From Rhinopithecus roxellana (taxonomy: Eukaryota; Chordata; Mammalia; Primates; Cercopithecidae): a DNA stretch of 64,000 nucleotides. The notes beneath the pieces were generated by a model. It was not told where the DNA came from. It did not search any database and saw only the letters and a program-made list of their open reading frames with translations. Shown here in pieces: positions 24,090 to 36,352 of the stretch. The stretch spans positions 127,184,978-127,248,977 of the forward strand of contig NC_044553.1 of assembly GCF_007565055.1 (NCBI RefSeq), given 5' to 3'. Position 1 is the stretch's first letter. Every line of letters begins with the position of its first letter. Position numbers and translations under genes: made by a program.

Positions 24090-24377
24090 GTGCCGTGCTG
24101 CACGCCTATAATCCCAGCACTTCGGAAGGCCGAGGCAAGAGGATCGCTTGAGTCTAGGAGTTTGAGACTAGCCTGGGCAACACTGAAACAGTCGCTACAA
24201 AAAATACAAAAATTAGCCAGGCATGGTGGTGCAAACCTGTAGTCTTAGCTACTCAGGAGGCTGTTGTGGGAGGATCACCTGAGCCTGAGGAGGTCAAGGC
24301 TGCAATGAGCCATGTTCTTGCCACTGCACACCAGCCTGGGTGACACACTGAAAAAAAAAAAAAAAAAGAAGAAGAAG
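24090..24377 (+). mobile_element. AluJ-like SINE
   Basis: Heavily mutated Alu dimer: ataatcccagcacttcggaa, gcctgggcaacactgaaaca, gaggtcaaggctgcaatgag. The A tail near 24351-24367 runs into a GAA-rich stretch. Divergence and the gtcaaggctgcaatgagcc reading favour AluJ. Confidence 0.92.
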
Positions 24378-25464
24378 AAAAGGAAAGAAAAGAAAATTCT
24401 AGGATACATCAGAATTGAACTCCTTTTGACAAAGATAATTAAAATTGCATTTTAAAAATCATAAGAATTCTAAAAAAATCTAAAGGACTTGGGAATCTCC
24501 TCTGAGAAAATAAATAACAAAATAATGAAACATGAAGATATTATATGGTATTAGAAAGTGGGTATTAGATGGTAGCAGATTAGATGGAGATTGTGGCCAA
24601 CACGTAACAGTGTTTCAGAAAAAACAAACAAACAAAAACATCAGCTGACCTGATCAGGAGAACTGATGAGGATTCTCCTTTATTGGTGTTTTCATGATAA
24701 TCTGAATGTTTATAAATAAAATTATCCATGTTTTAATCATAAATCATTTGGAAAGAAAACTTGTTTTCTTGTAATATAAGCGTTAACAGAAACAAACACC
24801 AAAGTAAGGGCCAGAAGTTGCTAAAGGTCAGATTTTCAAAGTGACTTTTTTTAGTAATTGAATTACCATTAATATAATTAAGTACTAGTAATATTGATTC
24901 AGGGTTTTTTATAGTTGGAAATACCCTTTCAATAGACATTGTTAAAACTATTAATTCAACATTCCAAATACAGTGAAGTTACTTGCTAACTTGTAAATTT
25001 TTGCCTAGCAGAGATCCAAGGAATTTCTGTCTGGCAGAAAAGCTAGCCTGGAAGATTGTGGTTTATCTCCCCATAGGGATTTAATAGGTTTGTATCTAAT
25101 ACAGCAATCTTTTCTCCTAACTTATCTTTATTCGATTTTCTACAAATGCCTAGTTCCTCAAATGCTCCTTTAACTGGTACTGTCATTTTACTGAGTTCCT
25201 TATTTATTAATGAGTTGATAAAAACACTTGACATGTATTTATTTTATATTCATAAGAATCATCTTTTTAAATTTTTGAAAATTGTAATTTAGAAGCATAC
25301 AATTCAAGTTCTTTATTTCCTAGGTAGAAATACACTCAGAAAGATTAAGCACCTTTTTCGTGACTAACAGTTGGAGCCCAAGCATCGTAAATCGCAGGCT
25401 AGGGTCTTTCTAGCACAGGTCATCCTTCTCTCACTGCATTTGACATGGCATTTGCGTGCTTTCT
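24378..25464. other. Unassigned, AT-rich
   Basis: No gene supported. ORFs at 24733-24939 and 25043-25234 (minus) are short and lack context. Confidence 0.45.
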
Positions 25465-25605
25465 CTTTTACAATACCTTAAGGTAGGCAAGGGAAGTCAT
25501 GACCATTTTGTAAGTGAAGAAAACTGAACCAGCTGGGAAAATATCTTGCTGGAGGACACCGCTGAAGTCATTGCCAAGTAATGTAGCTGAGAAGAGGCAA
25601 AGTTC
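25465..25605 (-). mobile_element. MIR SINE fragment
   Basis: The order acaataccttaaggtaggca, ccattttgtaagtgaagaaa, actgaaccagctgggaaaat follows the reverse complement of the MIR core (caataaccctatgaggtagg, cattttacagatgaggaaac, tgaggc). Confidence 0.65.
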
Positions 25606-25739
25606 ACCCACCCTATGGCTAATGCCCACAAGGAGTTCACAGGTACAGTGACAACCACTCAAGGGACAGTGTTCTGGGACTGGGAGAGAGACAGAGGCAC
25701 TGGGAGGGAAGTGAGTATGAAGAGGCCAGTGAAGGATTC

Positions 25740-26061
25740 AAAGAGGATACAGAGGCTGGGCACGGTGGCTCATGCCTGTAATCCCAGCACTTTGGGAGGC
25801 CGAGGCGGGCGGATCACGAGGTCAGGAGATCGAGACCATCCTGGCCAACGTGGTGAAACCCCATCTCTACTAAAAATACAAAAAATTAGCCGGGCGTGGT
25901 GGCAGGCGCCTGTAGTGCCAGTTACTCGGGAGGCTGAGGCAGGAGAATGGTGTGAACCTGGGAGGCGGAGCTTGCAGTAAGTGGAGATGGCACCACTGCA
26001 CTCCAGCCTGAGTGACAGAGCGAGACTCTGTCTCAAAAAAAAAAAAAAAGAGGATACAGAG
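25740..26061 (+). mobile_element. AluY/Sc-like SINE with target-site duplication
   Basis: Alu body 25755-26046, flanked by the 15-base repeat aaagaggatacagag at 25740-25754 and 26047-26061. The readings gatcacgaggtcaggagatc and gtgtgaacctgggaggcgga suggest AluY or AluSc. Overlapping long ORFs on both strands (121 and 157 residues) are Alu-derived. Confidence 0.96.
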
Positions 26062-26145
26062 TTTGAGCTGGACCACTGAAACAGGCACAGTGGCAGTAAC
26101 TCTTTACATCTGGTGGTGGACTTAAATTGTAAGAAGGGGACTAAA

Positions 26146-26430
26146 GCCAGGCATGGTGGCCTAGTACTTTGGAAGGCCAAGGCAAGAGGATCACTTGAGA
26201 ACAGGCGTTTGAGAACAGCTTGGGCAGCAAAGCGAGGCTCCATCTCTACAAAAATATGAAATGATTTGGACCTGGTGGCATGTGCCTGTAATCCCAGGTA
26301 CTTGAGAGGCCGAAGTGAGAGGACTGCTTGACTCCAGGAGTTTGAGACTGCAGTAAGCTATGACTGCTCCCCTGCACTCCAGCCTGGGTGACTGAGCGAG
26401 ACCCTGTTTCTAAAAAATAAATAAATAAAT
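26146..26430 (+). mobile_element. AluJ-like SINE with internal deletion
   Basis: Starts gccaggcatggtggcctagt. About 20 bases of the left arm (the ctcatgcctgtaatcccag segment) are missing. The right arm and an A-rich tail with aaataaataaat are present. Strongly diverged. Confidence 0.88.
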
Positions 26431-27600
26431 GCAAAAAATTTAAATGAAAATAAAAGTGTTTTATGGCTGCAAGTAGCTCATTCTTGTAAATAATGTGTAG
26501 TTGTTGATCAAACTAGGTTATACTGATGAAACAGAGGAAAAACACATACAAATATTATCTTTAGTCCCTATCTAAGCTTCTGATATTATTTTAAATATTG
26601 GTTTTTCCTAAAATTAAAAATTAAGTAGAATAATAGTGATTATATATATATATCATGTGAAATATCCACCACTTAAAGCTTAATGCTGAGTTAATATTTA
26701 AGTATAATTTTGTGCAATATGTTAACTTAATAAAATATTACTAATTATATTCTAAGTCAATTAAAGCAATTAATACTGAACAGTATATGTGTAAAAGCAA
26801 TTAAAGCCCACATTGAAGTGATATTTCTAGGACTATGTTTTGCTGTTTTATAAAAAGATCCAGCATGTCACTTTGTTTTTAACCTATCTAAATGAATTAA
26901 CATTATTAAATTGCAAGTTGCCCATCACGTTTATGTTCTAATTTTAAATAGTATGATACTTTTGAATATTCAGCATTACTTTGTGTTTTCTAGAATATGT
27001 TTATGCGAAATATTAATATATGTGAGATGACAAATTCATTATAATTATTTGCACGGAACTGAGATTTAGGAAAATAGATCACCCCTCTCTAATCTTTTCT
27101 TCCCCCTCACATATACAGACTTGGATGCAAACAAGACAAGTCAGAATCCATAGAAACGATTTGCCTTTACAGCTTGTCTGTGGTACCCAATTATTAACAG
27201 CCTTGGAAAATCATTTAACCTTAACTATAAATGGTGCCCTTGCATTGGGATTTGCATTATTAACTAGAGATGGCCACCGTCAATACCACAAACTACAAGG
27301 AAAGGAGAAGCAGTCATAAAAAGGGTCAGATTCTCCTTCTCACAAAATAGATTCCTGCTTCTCAAGAATCTTCTTTTTATAGAATGTGATCAGGAATTTC
27401 CTTTATGAATTTATGTGCATCTCCCCACCAAGGCTGAAAGAGACTAGTGACACATTCACAACTGGGGAACTGCAGACAGGCTGGGAAAACATGACATACG
27501 ATTCAGAAAAAAAAAAAATGTTCACCATCTCAGGGAAAAGAGGAGGAAAAATGGCGGCATATTCTATCGACGGTTGCTAATTCAGTTGGGGAGTAAACAT
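26431..27600. other. Unassigned, strongly AT-rich
   Basis: Includes a short (TA)n run near 26641-26652. No gene supported; ORFs at 27125-27319 and 27386-27580 lack splice or homology evidence. Confidence 0.5.
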
Positions 27601-27696
27601 GTTCAGAGTGTGTGGTCTAAACAGCATACCTTGTTCAGAACGTGTGGTCTAAACAGCATACCTTGTTCAGAGCGTGTGGTCTAAACAGCATACCTC
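27601..27696. repeat. 32-bp tandem repeat, three copies
   Basis: Three head-to-tail units at 27601-27632, 27633-27664 and 27665-27696 share the core gtggtctaaacagcatacct, each beginning gttcagag or gttcagaa. Only one or two bases differ between units, so the triplication is fairly recent. Confidence 0.96.
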
Positions 27697-29017
27697 TTTT
27701 TTTTCACAAAATGTCGTTCTGAATTCTGGTAGGAATTTCCAACAATGGAACTTGGTGTACTGAGCATCATAGTTGGTTACTATGGGATGATGGTGTAATT
27801 GTATAGATTAATGAGGGTACCCAACTCACTTTGAAATTCAACAGTGGATACAACCACGTTTGCATGTCTGTTTCCCCTATCATCTTGACCTTCAGTTTCA
27901 GAAGGAGCACGAGACAGCAGTGAGCGTCCCACTTGTGCAGTGCAATTTAAATCATAGCTTCATCAGTTTGATAAAGTGGACGTGGATCTACACCCATATT
28001 TTGCCACTACTAGAAAAACAACCCACTCACAGCATCTGCATGCATGGGAAACCCAGATATTTTTCTATGTTAAATACAGCAAGAGAGGAATGTGCCAGAG
28101 TGCTCACTTCATGTGTCATTCCTGATTATTTTCCAGGAAACTAAAATTCATTGCAGGCTTGTTTTATTGAAATGTAACTGATGGGGAAAAGACCATGTGA
28201 TTTCTTTCAACAATCAGCTAATGAAGCTGGAGGAACCTACTCCTCCTCTGAGGTGGTCTCCTGAGATTCCACGGCAAAACAGGTGCATGTCACAGTGCCT
28301 CCCACTAACAGACCAAGTCTGCTGGACCAGGCTCCTAGGCTGGTCCCAGACTCTGCTGCTCAGATTTCAAGTGCAGCCACTAACAAACTGGAGATGATCC
28401 AAACAGGTAGGAGACTGGCAGCCTTAGGTTGTCTGATGTCAACAGCTGAAACAAAGCAAGCAAGAGCTGCAGAACAAGTACTCCAGGCTATTACATGAGC
28501 AGGCTAAGTGGCCAGCTGGCCATCTGGTGAGTGATTCTTTCCTGGCAACCTGTCCATTGTGCTACTCTCCTTAGATTCCCTTTCTACTCTGCTAAATGCC
28601 TCGCTCAGGCCTCATGGTTATCAAAGCTGAAAGATACTTCAAGATCACCCAGGCAAATACTTCATTTGATAGATGTGGAAACAGAGGACCTGAGAAAAGT
28701 GAGTAACCCCAATATTCAATTCCATGGAAGCATGCTGCTTTCAATGCATTTGCTGCTGAATTCCATTAAAGGCATATTTTAAAGAATGGCTTTGTTTTTC
28801 AAGAATTGAAAGTTTAATTAGAGATTAGGATGTGCTAAAAGGGGTATGCAATCAGCATTCAACCTACTATGCTTCCACGTTGGAACTGATGGCCTCACAC
28901 GAGACACTGGTGAGTAAGGGGCAGAGGGAACATCTGTCCTTAGCCTCCCCAAGGTGAGAAAAGAGGATCACAGAGATCTGGGTCTGTGCCCACATCTGAA
29001 GGGTTTTTCTTAGTATG
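27697..29017. other. Unassigned sequence
   Basis: Contains a weak MIR-like trace near 28655-28700 (tttgatagatgtggaaacag). ORFs at 27860-28144, 28283-28498 and 28531-28782 have no recognised domains. Confidence 0.45.
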
Positions 29018-29338
29018 ATACCATAATTTTTTTTTTTTTTTTTTGAGACGGAGTCTCGCTCTATTGCCCAGGCTGGAGTGCAGTGGTGCGATCTCGGCTC
29101 ACTGCAAGCTCTGCCTCCTGGGTTTACGCCATTCTCCTGCCTCAGCCTCCCGAGTAGCTGGGACTACAGGCGCCCGCCACCACGCCCAGCTAATTTTTTG
29201 TATTTTTAGTAGAGACAGGGTTTCATCGTGTCAGCCAGGATGGTCTCAATCTCCTGACCTCGTGATCCACCCACCTTGGCCTCCCAAAGTGCTGGGATTA
29301 GAGGCATGAGCCACCGTGCCTAGCCAATACCATAATTT
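29018..29338 (-). mobile_element. AluY-like SINE with target-site duplication
   Basis: Alu body about 29030-29326 on the minus strand, flanked by ataccataattt at 29018-29029 and 29327-29338. The readings gagacggagtctcgctctat and caagctctgcctcctgggtt fit AluY. The 88-residue ORF over it is Alu translation. Confidence 0.96.
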
Positions 29339-30149
29339 CATAGTGGAGAGCCCATGTTCATACAAGAAAGATATTCCTAGAATCCCATCCAATTTTTAGG
29401 CAGCATGGCTGCATCATTTCAGGTTGAAGCAGAACTGTCTACAATGGCATTGTTTACAGGTTGGTTCAACCATTGTTCCCAACAGAGCTTTCTGGTCAGG
29501 CAATTTTCCTCCCTAGCTGCATGGACTCATTAATTGAAAGGTCATTTGTATGGCATTTGCTCTGGGAGATCTTGTTTTTGTATTCTTTCACCATTCTGTT
29601 ATTTTGCTGAACACACTTGCCTTATCTAGAACTTTCTGCTAACTAGCACTCTGAACACCCATGGTATAAAGTTTATGATGTTGGATCAAGTGACTTCCGA
29701 AGCTTTCTAAAATTCAGAAATCCTTTAAATCATCCATGTAATTAAGTTGCTTAGTGCATTTTTAGTATTACACATAAGCAAAGTAAAACTAAAAAGCAAA
29801 AATGCCAGAGGGGAGGGTGAACACATAACACTTTTCAAAACCAAGAATGAGAAAGCATGACTTAAACTCAAGTTTCAGAAAAGACAGATGACTTATTACT
29901 TGGCCCTTGACTATCTGTCCAAGGTCATTTCAGAATGTGGGGTTCCTTCGACTTGGAGCTTCATCAGAAGGGGCATCAAGCTTTCCTCTCAATGCCTTCC
30001 ATTCCCCCGTACCTTCCCACACCCAGCAAACTCCATTTACACAGTGTCTCTACCATAAAGCCTCCCAGATTCCCATGCAGATAGATTTCTTTCTTCCCAA
30101 GCATGTCTACTTGTCATTTTCAGTAACTGAAGGATGATGCACCAGGTTC

Positions 30150-30300
30150 AGAGTGAGCCTGGTTTCCACTCTGTGTGCCCCTGAGGAAGTGACCGCACTC
30201 CTGTGCTCAGCGTCCTGCAGAACCAGAGTTAACAATAATGGAACCTACCCTGTATGGTGTTGTGAGGGTCTATGAAATGCTGCAGAAAACGACAACAATG
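30150..30300 (+). mobile_element. MIR SINE fragment
   Basis: Order gtttccactctgtgtgcccc, tgaggaagtgaccgcactcc, aataatggaacctaccctgt, ggtgttgtgagggtctatga follows the MIR core in sense. The flanks 29339-30149 show no gene. Confidence 0.6.
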
Positions 30301-31446
30301 ACCAGGACAGGGACAGTGCCACACTATGCACCTTGGATAGAATTACTATTATTGTGTTCTTATTGTAATTATTCATGCTATGCAGTAACTTTATAGAGAT
30401 GTAATTGTCTTAAGAGGGAGACCACAGGTTCTGTGAGGACAGCCCATACCCCACTCCATATTCCTCATAACTAGACCTTCTACCCTGCAACCGTTTTGAC
30501 CAACCGCCCTAGCACTCCGTGAGTGCATGTATGTGTGCATGTCCACCTGTTTTGCCCACACACCTCCATCAGGTTTCCTGGTGACGAGCTTTAGGAATGA
30601 GCTCAGACTCTAGATGACAGGTGCCCATACTATTTGTCCTGGTCTCCATTACCTGAAACTCACACCTTGATCTTGACCATTGAGCTCTGACCTTTCTCCA
30701 TTGTGGAAGAAATTAAATGAAGAAAAGAAACAGTCCTTCTTTACGAGACCAACAGCTGGACGGCCCATCCCAGCAGTGCTTTCCCGTCCCATTCCTGGCC
30801 ATTCTGGCGCTGCAGTGGGAGGTGAGAGTCCCAATCCTGAAAGCACCCCAATGAGATGGAGGGGAGATAAGAAGAACAGCATGCTTAGAAAGGAAACACA
30901 GCAGAGAGAGATTTCAGAAGAGGACCCTACATCTCCCTTGGGTCCTTTTGACTTTTCCTTCCGTGAAAACACACCTTATCGCAGTGGTCCAATTTGTCTT
31001 CTCTCACATCGAGACTTTTTTGCATCAGTCAACAGAAGGAAAATGGGCAGCTATCAAGGTTCGTCAGCAAGGACCACATGGCACAGAGCAGATACTATAA
31101 TTAATGCATAATTAGGTGACAGATTTAAATAATCAACCATATAAAATTTAGAAAAGCACCACATGTATTATATGCAGTGTTATTTAATTTCACTTTAATA
31201 TTTACAGATACTCCCTTTGTATCTGAAGCATTTCAAAGGTTGTTTGAAAGCACAGTCCTTTCCCAATCCTGAAATATTCTCTCTCTCTCTCACTATGCAA
31301 TGGCCAACGCACTGTGTTAAAAGAGAATTGTAAAACTGTAGACTCTATGAAGCAATATAAAACACCTTTTAGGAAAAAAATGTGGTATTCTCCCTCCCTA
31401 ACCTCATCAAGATTTAGTCAATTGTTTTAAATAATGCAGCTACTAA
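30301..31446. other. Unassigned; contains a 143-codon ORF of doubtful status
   Basis: The plus-strand ORF 30680-31111 codes a charged, Ser/Pro/Arg-rich peptide without domains I recognise. An open minus-strand frame overlaps it, and no splice sites or poly(A) signal are obvious. I leave it unannotated as a gene. Confidence 0.4.
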
Positions 31447-32105
31447 TTTTTTTTTTTTTTTTTTTTTTTTTTTGCTTTTGGGCACCACATACCTTTATTG
31501 GTAGGCTGGTTTCTTTTATTATGACTTTGGTCCATCCAGGATAGGTCAAGAGGTATGTTGGCCTAGAGATGAAGGAGGACTGGGATCTTCCACTTACATG
31601 ATTAAAATAAATATCTAGGACAACTAGATCCCAGGTGTTCTCACCAGACAGGAAGAGTGCAGGGTGTCCTTGTCGGGGAGGGAGGTAGCGTGCAGCCCCA
31701 GGAGGGTAAGAGGATGGAAACTCCACCTCTGGGAAGGAATCCCGGGGCAGTGGGTCCTGGCTAGTCAGGGAGACCCACGGAAAGCAGTGGATGTGAGGAT
31801 ACTTAGTCCTCATTGGTGGAAGGGACACACTGGGAGCCTCCTTAGTGCCTTTGGAGGACCCACTGTCTGAGCCACCAGGGGATAGGGAAGTGAGCCGACA
31901 GAGGGTCCCGATGCTCCCATGGTAGGAAGAAAGGGCATGACACAGGTGACACTGAGGAGCAGCCTGCTGCAGGTGCAGATCTGCAGAGACACAGGAATGT
32001 GCAGAAACAGTGAGGCCAGGTCAGGGTCCAAGTAGGCAGGGGAACATGGGCACAAGGTTCCATTATTGCCCATAGCAAACTCCAAGTTTTAGCAGCCATG
32101 CAGGT
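31447..32105 (-). pseudogene. Probable processed retrocopy of an unidentified transcript
   Basis: On the minus strand this interval ends in a 27-base A tail (plus-strand T run 31447-31473). It is preceded at a canonical 20-base distance by AATAAA (plus TTTATT at 31494-31499), which is the 3'-end layout of an mRNA. No Alu or L1 body precedes the tail, so it looks like a retrocopied transcript. Minus-strand ORFs of 133 and 91 codons (31427-31828 and 31810-32085) overlap in different frames, and the first runs into the A tail, so neither looks like a functional gene. The parent is not recognised, the right border is approximate, and I found no convincing target-site duplication. Confidence 0.42.
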
Positions 32106-33009
32106 CTACAGTGGATGCAGGAGAAGCTTATGATGAGGGGAGAAAAGGGTGGTTGTTGCAGAGATGAGCAGAGACATCCTGAACCTGGATCTGTGAGAGG
32201 ACCAGGACTCCTCTCATCCCCGTGAAGACACAGTCTGGGTTCCTTAACCGAGGATGTTCATAGATGTATCTTAGCCAGAAGAACAGGGCTGAGGCTGGGA
32301 GGAGAGCCTCAAAAGACCTACCCCACAGACAGGGAGCTAAGCCAGATCATGGGATTGGATACTTTTAATTATTGGCAGATGAAAGGCCTGTTCCTAGCAC
32401 AAAAGAATCCATGAGAATGATGCCCTGTGAAGTTTAGACCAGTCATGGAAATCGAAGATAATGGGATTCCTTTTTCTTTCATTATGTTCACCCAAGAGCT
32501 TTAGGGAATATGCCTTTATCCCGCTCCGAAGGATTTTCTCCATATGATGCAGGAAAGAGCCCGGAGTTGGAAGTCTGGAGCCCAGCTGGCTGCACGACCG
32601 TGGGCTCATCATGGTCTCGGGGCTCCTTCTGCCATCTCCCAAGCCCACATGCCTGCGTGTCCGCGATTTAAACTAGAAGAGAAATCAGTGTCTCATGATA
32701 GTGCTTCCATGGATCTCTTTGGATTCTGATACCTAAACCTGAAAGAAGTTTCATGTCTTTGTTTCCGTAAACTACAGATGGAAACGAGACCACTTCACGT
32801 TGCAAGTTTTCATTTTTCTTCCTCTTTTCATCTGACGCTACTGAAAAGGAATTCCCATAAAGGGGAACCTTCTTCCATTTATGCCTAGAAAAATCAGAAT
32901 CTGTACATGTAAGGAATAACAGCAAGCCCTATAAATCAATTCAAAAATGGATTCTTTTATTTTTTTGCATTTGATGCTACTGTCTTTCACAGTGTACCGT
33001 CTTTCACAG
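32106..33009. other. Unassigned sequence
   Basis: No gene supported. Contains a small local repeat of gtctttcacag near 32983-33009. Confidence 0.45.
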
Positions 33010-33130
33010 CTTAAACTTTAGCATGAGACATGAATTTGATTCTTGGCTTCATCTCCAACAGAAGATAGGACTTTGGACTCTGGTTCTTTATTTTTTAATG
33101 AGAGTAATAATTCCATCCTCACAGGAATGT
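33010..33130 (+). mobile_element. MIR SINE fragment (weak)
   Basis: The trace aatttgattcttggcttcat, ttctttattttttaatgaga, gtaataattccatcctcaca follows the MIR core order but is strongly diverged. Confidence 0.4.
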
Positions 33131-33389
33131 TTTGCACACAACCTTCATAGTAATAATCAATTACAGAGAGGAAAATAATGGTAGTGGGGAAATTGGGCCA
33201 CCTCCCTAATGAGTCATCAAAGTTAACATCACCAGTTAGGGGACGAGTCAGTGTCACCTGTGCCCTGATATGAACACTGCCAACCTCTCCTCTGGGGTGT
33301 TCCTGCTAAAAATGCACAGCCCAGCTCTGACCGTGAGGAAATATCAAGAAAATCCTGCAAAATATCTGGTGTGCCCACTATGAAATGTC

Positions 33390-33512
33390 AGTGTCTTAAA
33401 GAGATTGAAGAACCAGTCCAGATTAAAGGACATTTATAAGAAAGGCAAAATACTGACTGACTTGTTACCCATTCTGAATCTTGCACTGGAGACAGGGAAG
33501 AGTGGAAGGTTA

Positions 33513-33566
<54 letters not shown>

Positions 33567-33985
33567 GAGAGAGAGAGACTTAGCTATAAATGCCATAACT
33601 GGGACAAATCATGAAATTTAAATAAGGTCTATAGAATGCTTAGTAGTATTGTATCAGTATGGTTCCCTGATCATTTGTAAATGTATTCGGATTACACAGA
33701 AGAATATTCTGGCTTTGGGAAATATATGCTAAAGAATTTAGGGGGAAAGAGGTACCCTGTCTGCAACTTGCTCTCATATGGATCAGCAAGAACAAAAATT
33801 AAACCAAACCTTATCTGTGTGAGTTTGTGTAGAGAGAGAGGGAACTCCCAAGTTCTCTCATCATCTTTGGGTGGTAAAATATCAACATCTGAGGAACATA
33901 AGTGTCTACAGAAATTCTTTGTCCTAGTCTTGCAAGTTTCTTGTAAACCTGAAATTAAAACAAAAAGGCTAAAAAAGTCACGACA
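33390..33985 (+). mobile_element. Old LINE 3'-end-like repeat carrying a (TG)n
   Basis: Related to the copy at 4560-4885. Landmarks are cagtccagattaaaggacat near 33414, gggacaaatcatgaaattta near 33601, ctgtctgcaacttgctctca near 33757, and the end cttgtaaacctgaaattaaa near 33941. The 103- and 98-residue ORFs on opposite strands at 33681-33992 come from this repeat and are not genes. Family name uncertain. Confidence 0.6.
33514..33578. repeat. (TG)n then (GA)n microsatellite
   Basis: About 23 uninterrupted TG units at 33514-33560 are followed by a short GA run to 33578. It is long enough to be length-variable between individuals. Confidence 0.97.
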
Positions 33986-35979
33986 CATCTGAAATAAGTA
34001 GCAATACTATGTATTATAGGATAACCTTTCTTGTGTAGCAGGCTGGCTGCTTTGTGCTAGTTGCAATACTCCTTTATGATTACCTTTGTGTAGACCAGTA
34101 AACCTTCAGTAATGTGTTAGTGATTGTGATGTAGCCAGGTTATACAAATCTTTTTAATAATTTGCCCCAAACCAACCCTACTCCAGGAAAGCTGACAAAA
34201 ACCAGTCTGCTCTCCTCCCCTCCACCGACTGCTGTGACTTACTATGAAGGCTACTCTCAGTGTTGGTGAAAAACGAGAGACACAAAACCACTCAGCCACT
34301 TAGAGCAGACAGGATGTATGTAACTTTCTTATCTGCGGAGCTGTGCCTTTCCAAATGATATTTGAACAGTATCTCCATTCACTGTCCTGTCTAAATGTTT
34401 CAACGTGCCATCCTGTTCTCAAAGAAGAAACACTTTTGCCCCCTGTAATTGAACCAGCTGTTATCAGACAACATAAGAAAGCCCATCATTACCCAGAGTC
34501 CAGCCTGGAGTCAGGTAGAGGTGTACCTGCCCTGCGGGGTCCCATTAATGCCCAGTGAGGCACACAGTGCATAAGCATAATATGGCCATATGACTGCTGC
34601 ACAAATTAAATTTTAGAGACAAAAACGGCTGCCTTTCATTTGAGGCAATTTGTCTGTTTCACTTCTGTTTTGAAATATATAAAACCAGAAGGTTTTCATA
34701 ATGCAAGCTTGATGTAACAACAAAAATGTGAGTTTTAAAATGTTTGCTGAAGTCACTGCACAATTACATGTACCTACCATGATACCTTGTGTTTCGGTAG
34801 TGATTGTCCTCTGTCACAAACCCACTCTTTTTTGGTACAAACATTAGTTCTCTGCTCTTCTAAAGGAAGGTCCACTTTGGTAATTTGGACCCCACATATG
34901 TGCCCATCAGATCTCACACTCCTGGACCAAAACTCAATGGCTCCAGAAGGGAAGCCACGGATCAGGATGGCCAGAGGGTCAAACCCTCCCATAAACTGGC
35001 TGTCTCTCCATTTGCTCACATCTGAAATTTCAAAGACAGCGCCACTCCTGCAATTTAAGTCTAGGTCAGAGCTTTCCATGCTGATATACCCTAGAATAAC
35101 GCTAATAACTCACGCATGGCTGTTTTGAGAGGTGCATGGTTAGATAAGCGCAGAGGGGAAGGGAGAAAATGCCCCTCCCGGGTGGAGGTGGGTACAGACG
35201 TGCCCACTGCCTCCATTTCAGTCTCTTCGGAAGGGCTGTCATGGCTCCTGGTGGCAGGCATGCCATGGATCAGTTTTTCCCTTTGCTGAATCCCGCATCC
35301 TCACTTCCCTCAGCGGGTGACTCCTGAGGGCGATCTCCGGCAGTCCTCTCCATATAGCCCAGCAGCTCGGTCCATTAATATTTCCAGGAAACTCAATCTC
35401 AGTAGCTTCTGTCCCTCTGGCCACACCCTGTCCTTCCTTCCATTGTTGATCTTGATGAGTTTCCTTTTTTTGCTCTCCATTCTAGTCTGAAGATTTTCGT
35501 GATTCCTGTGGCCAGTTGCACCTGGAATCCACCCGGGTGGGACTTCCTGGTGGCAGGGACTGGCCTCCTTCCCCATTTCTCATCCCTTAACATATAAAGA
35601 TCTTGCCCAACTTAGACCATGAGAAACTCATGATATTCCTGCTTATTTCATCTGCAAGAAGGAGGGCAGACTCCTCCATGACAGACAGAAATGTGCCTTC
35701 GCAGTGTTTGTGGAGGAGGTCTGAAATGTGGGGATGTGGAATCCCCTTCCATCAAACAGGGACAGCCTCTTTTGGGGGCCAGAAAGAGCACAGACTCAGG
35801 AGGATACAAATTGTAATGAATTATGTACCAGTTTCTAAGCCCTTAAAATTGAAGTTATTGCAAATGTTTCTATAATTTATATCAATTTACAGTATGGTAT
35901 TCTTTTCCTAAGTGGTTGTTTATCAATATAATTGCTTGTTTTTCTCCCATGTACTTTCTCATCCCTGGGAATCCTAAAG
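33986..35979. other. Unassigned; contains a 101-codon minus-strand ORF
   Basis: The minus-strand ORF at 34774-35079 codes a soluble-looking mixed peptide without domains I recognise, and a plus-strand frame (34787-35128) is also open. No Alu or L1 sequence is seen. The 35310-35593 minus frames are Lys/Arg-rich and lack support. Confidence 0.4.
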
Positions 35980-36084
35980 AATGAAGTATTATGTCTGGCA
36001 GATGAACAACTTCTGATGCACCATTGTTTGGAGGGATGCTCCCTTGAAGAACTGATATCTGGCTCTAAAATCTCAGGTGGACAG
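35980..36084 (+). CDS. Candidate coding exon 1 (unidentified gene)
   Basis: A 105-base open segment, 35 codons. It is bounded by a pyrimidine-rich acceptor-like tract ending cctaaag at 35979 and a strong donor-like acag|gtaagc at 36084/36085. The frame is phase 0 at both ends. The predicted peptide is Leu/Glu/Cys-rich (cores such as EQLLMHHCLEG and SLEELISGSK) and I do not recognise the protein. It ends in the same phase in which the next candidate exon (45358) begins, 9.3 kb downstream beyond the L1. Alternatively it is a chance ORF with splice-like borders. Confidence 0.33.
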
Positions 36085-36352
36085 GTAAGCCCTAGACAGC
36101 TGGAAGCCATGAGAATAACTTAAACCTGAGCATGATGTTGCCTCTGAGTGAAAGGCTCCTGGTGGAGCATCGCAGCATGCTGAGCGGAGCACTCCTGGTG
36201 AAAAAAATCCCATTTCCTTTCATATGGTGAAATCACAGAGAAAAACATTTTTACCGTGTGCATATTTTTCATGTTTTGAAACACTAGATACAAAGCCAAA
36301 ATGCTACATCAAAGGGCTTTCAACGTAGTTTTTTGCTAAAAACGAGTCCTTT

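Noticed and set aside
25615..26243. ORFs of 121 and 157 codons on opposite strands
   Set aside because: Both read through the AluY at 25755-26046; the peptides are familiar Alu translations.
27601..27696. Possible CRISPR-like array
   Set aside because: Units are directly adjacent with no unique spacers, and the genome is primate. It is a simple tandem repeat.
30680..31111. 143-codon plus-strand ORF
   Set aside because: No recognised domain, no splice sites or poly(A) signal of note, and an open minus-strand frame overlaps it. Low-complexity charged composition.
33681..33992. 103-codon plus and 98-codon minus ORFs
   Set aside because: They fall in an old LINE 3'-end-like repeat also seen at 4560-4885, and both strands are open by chance.
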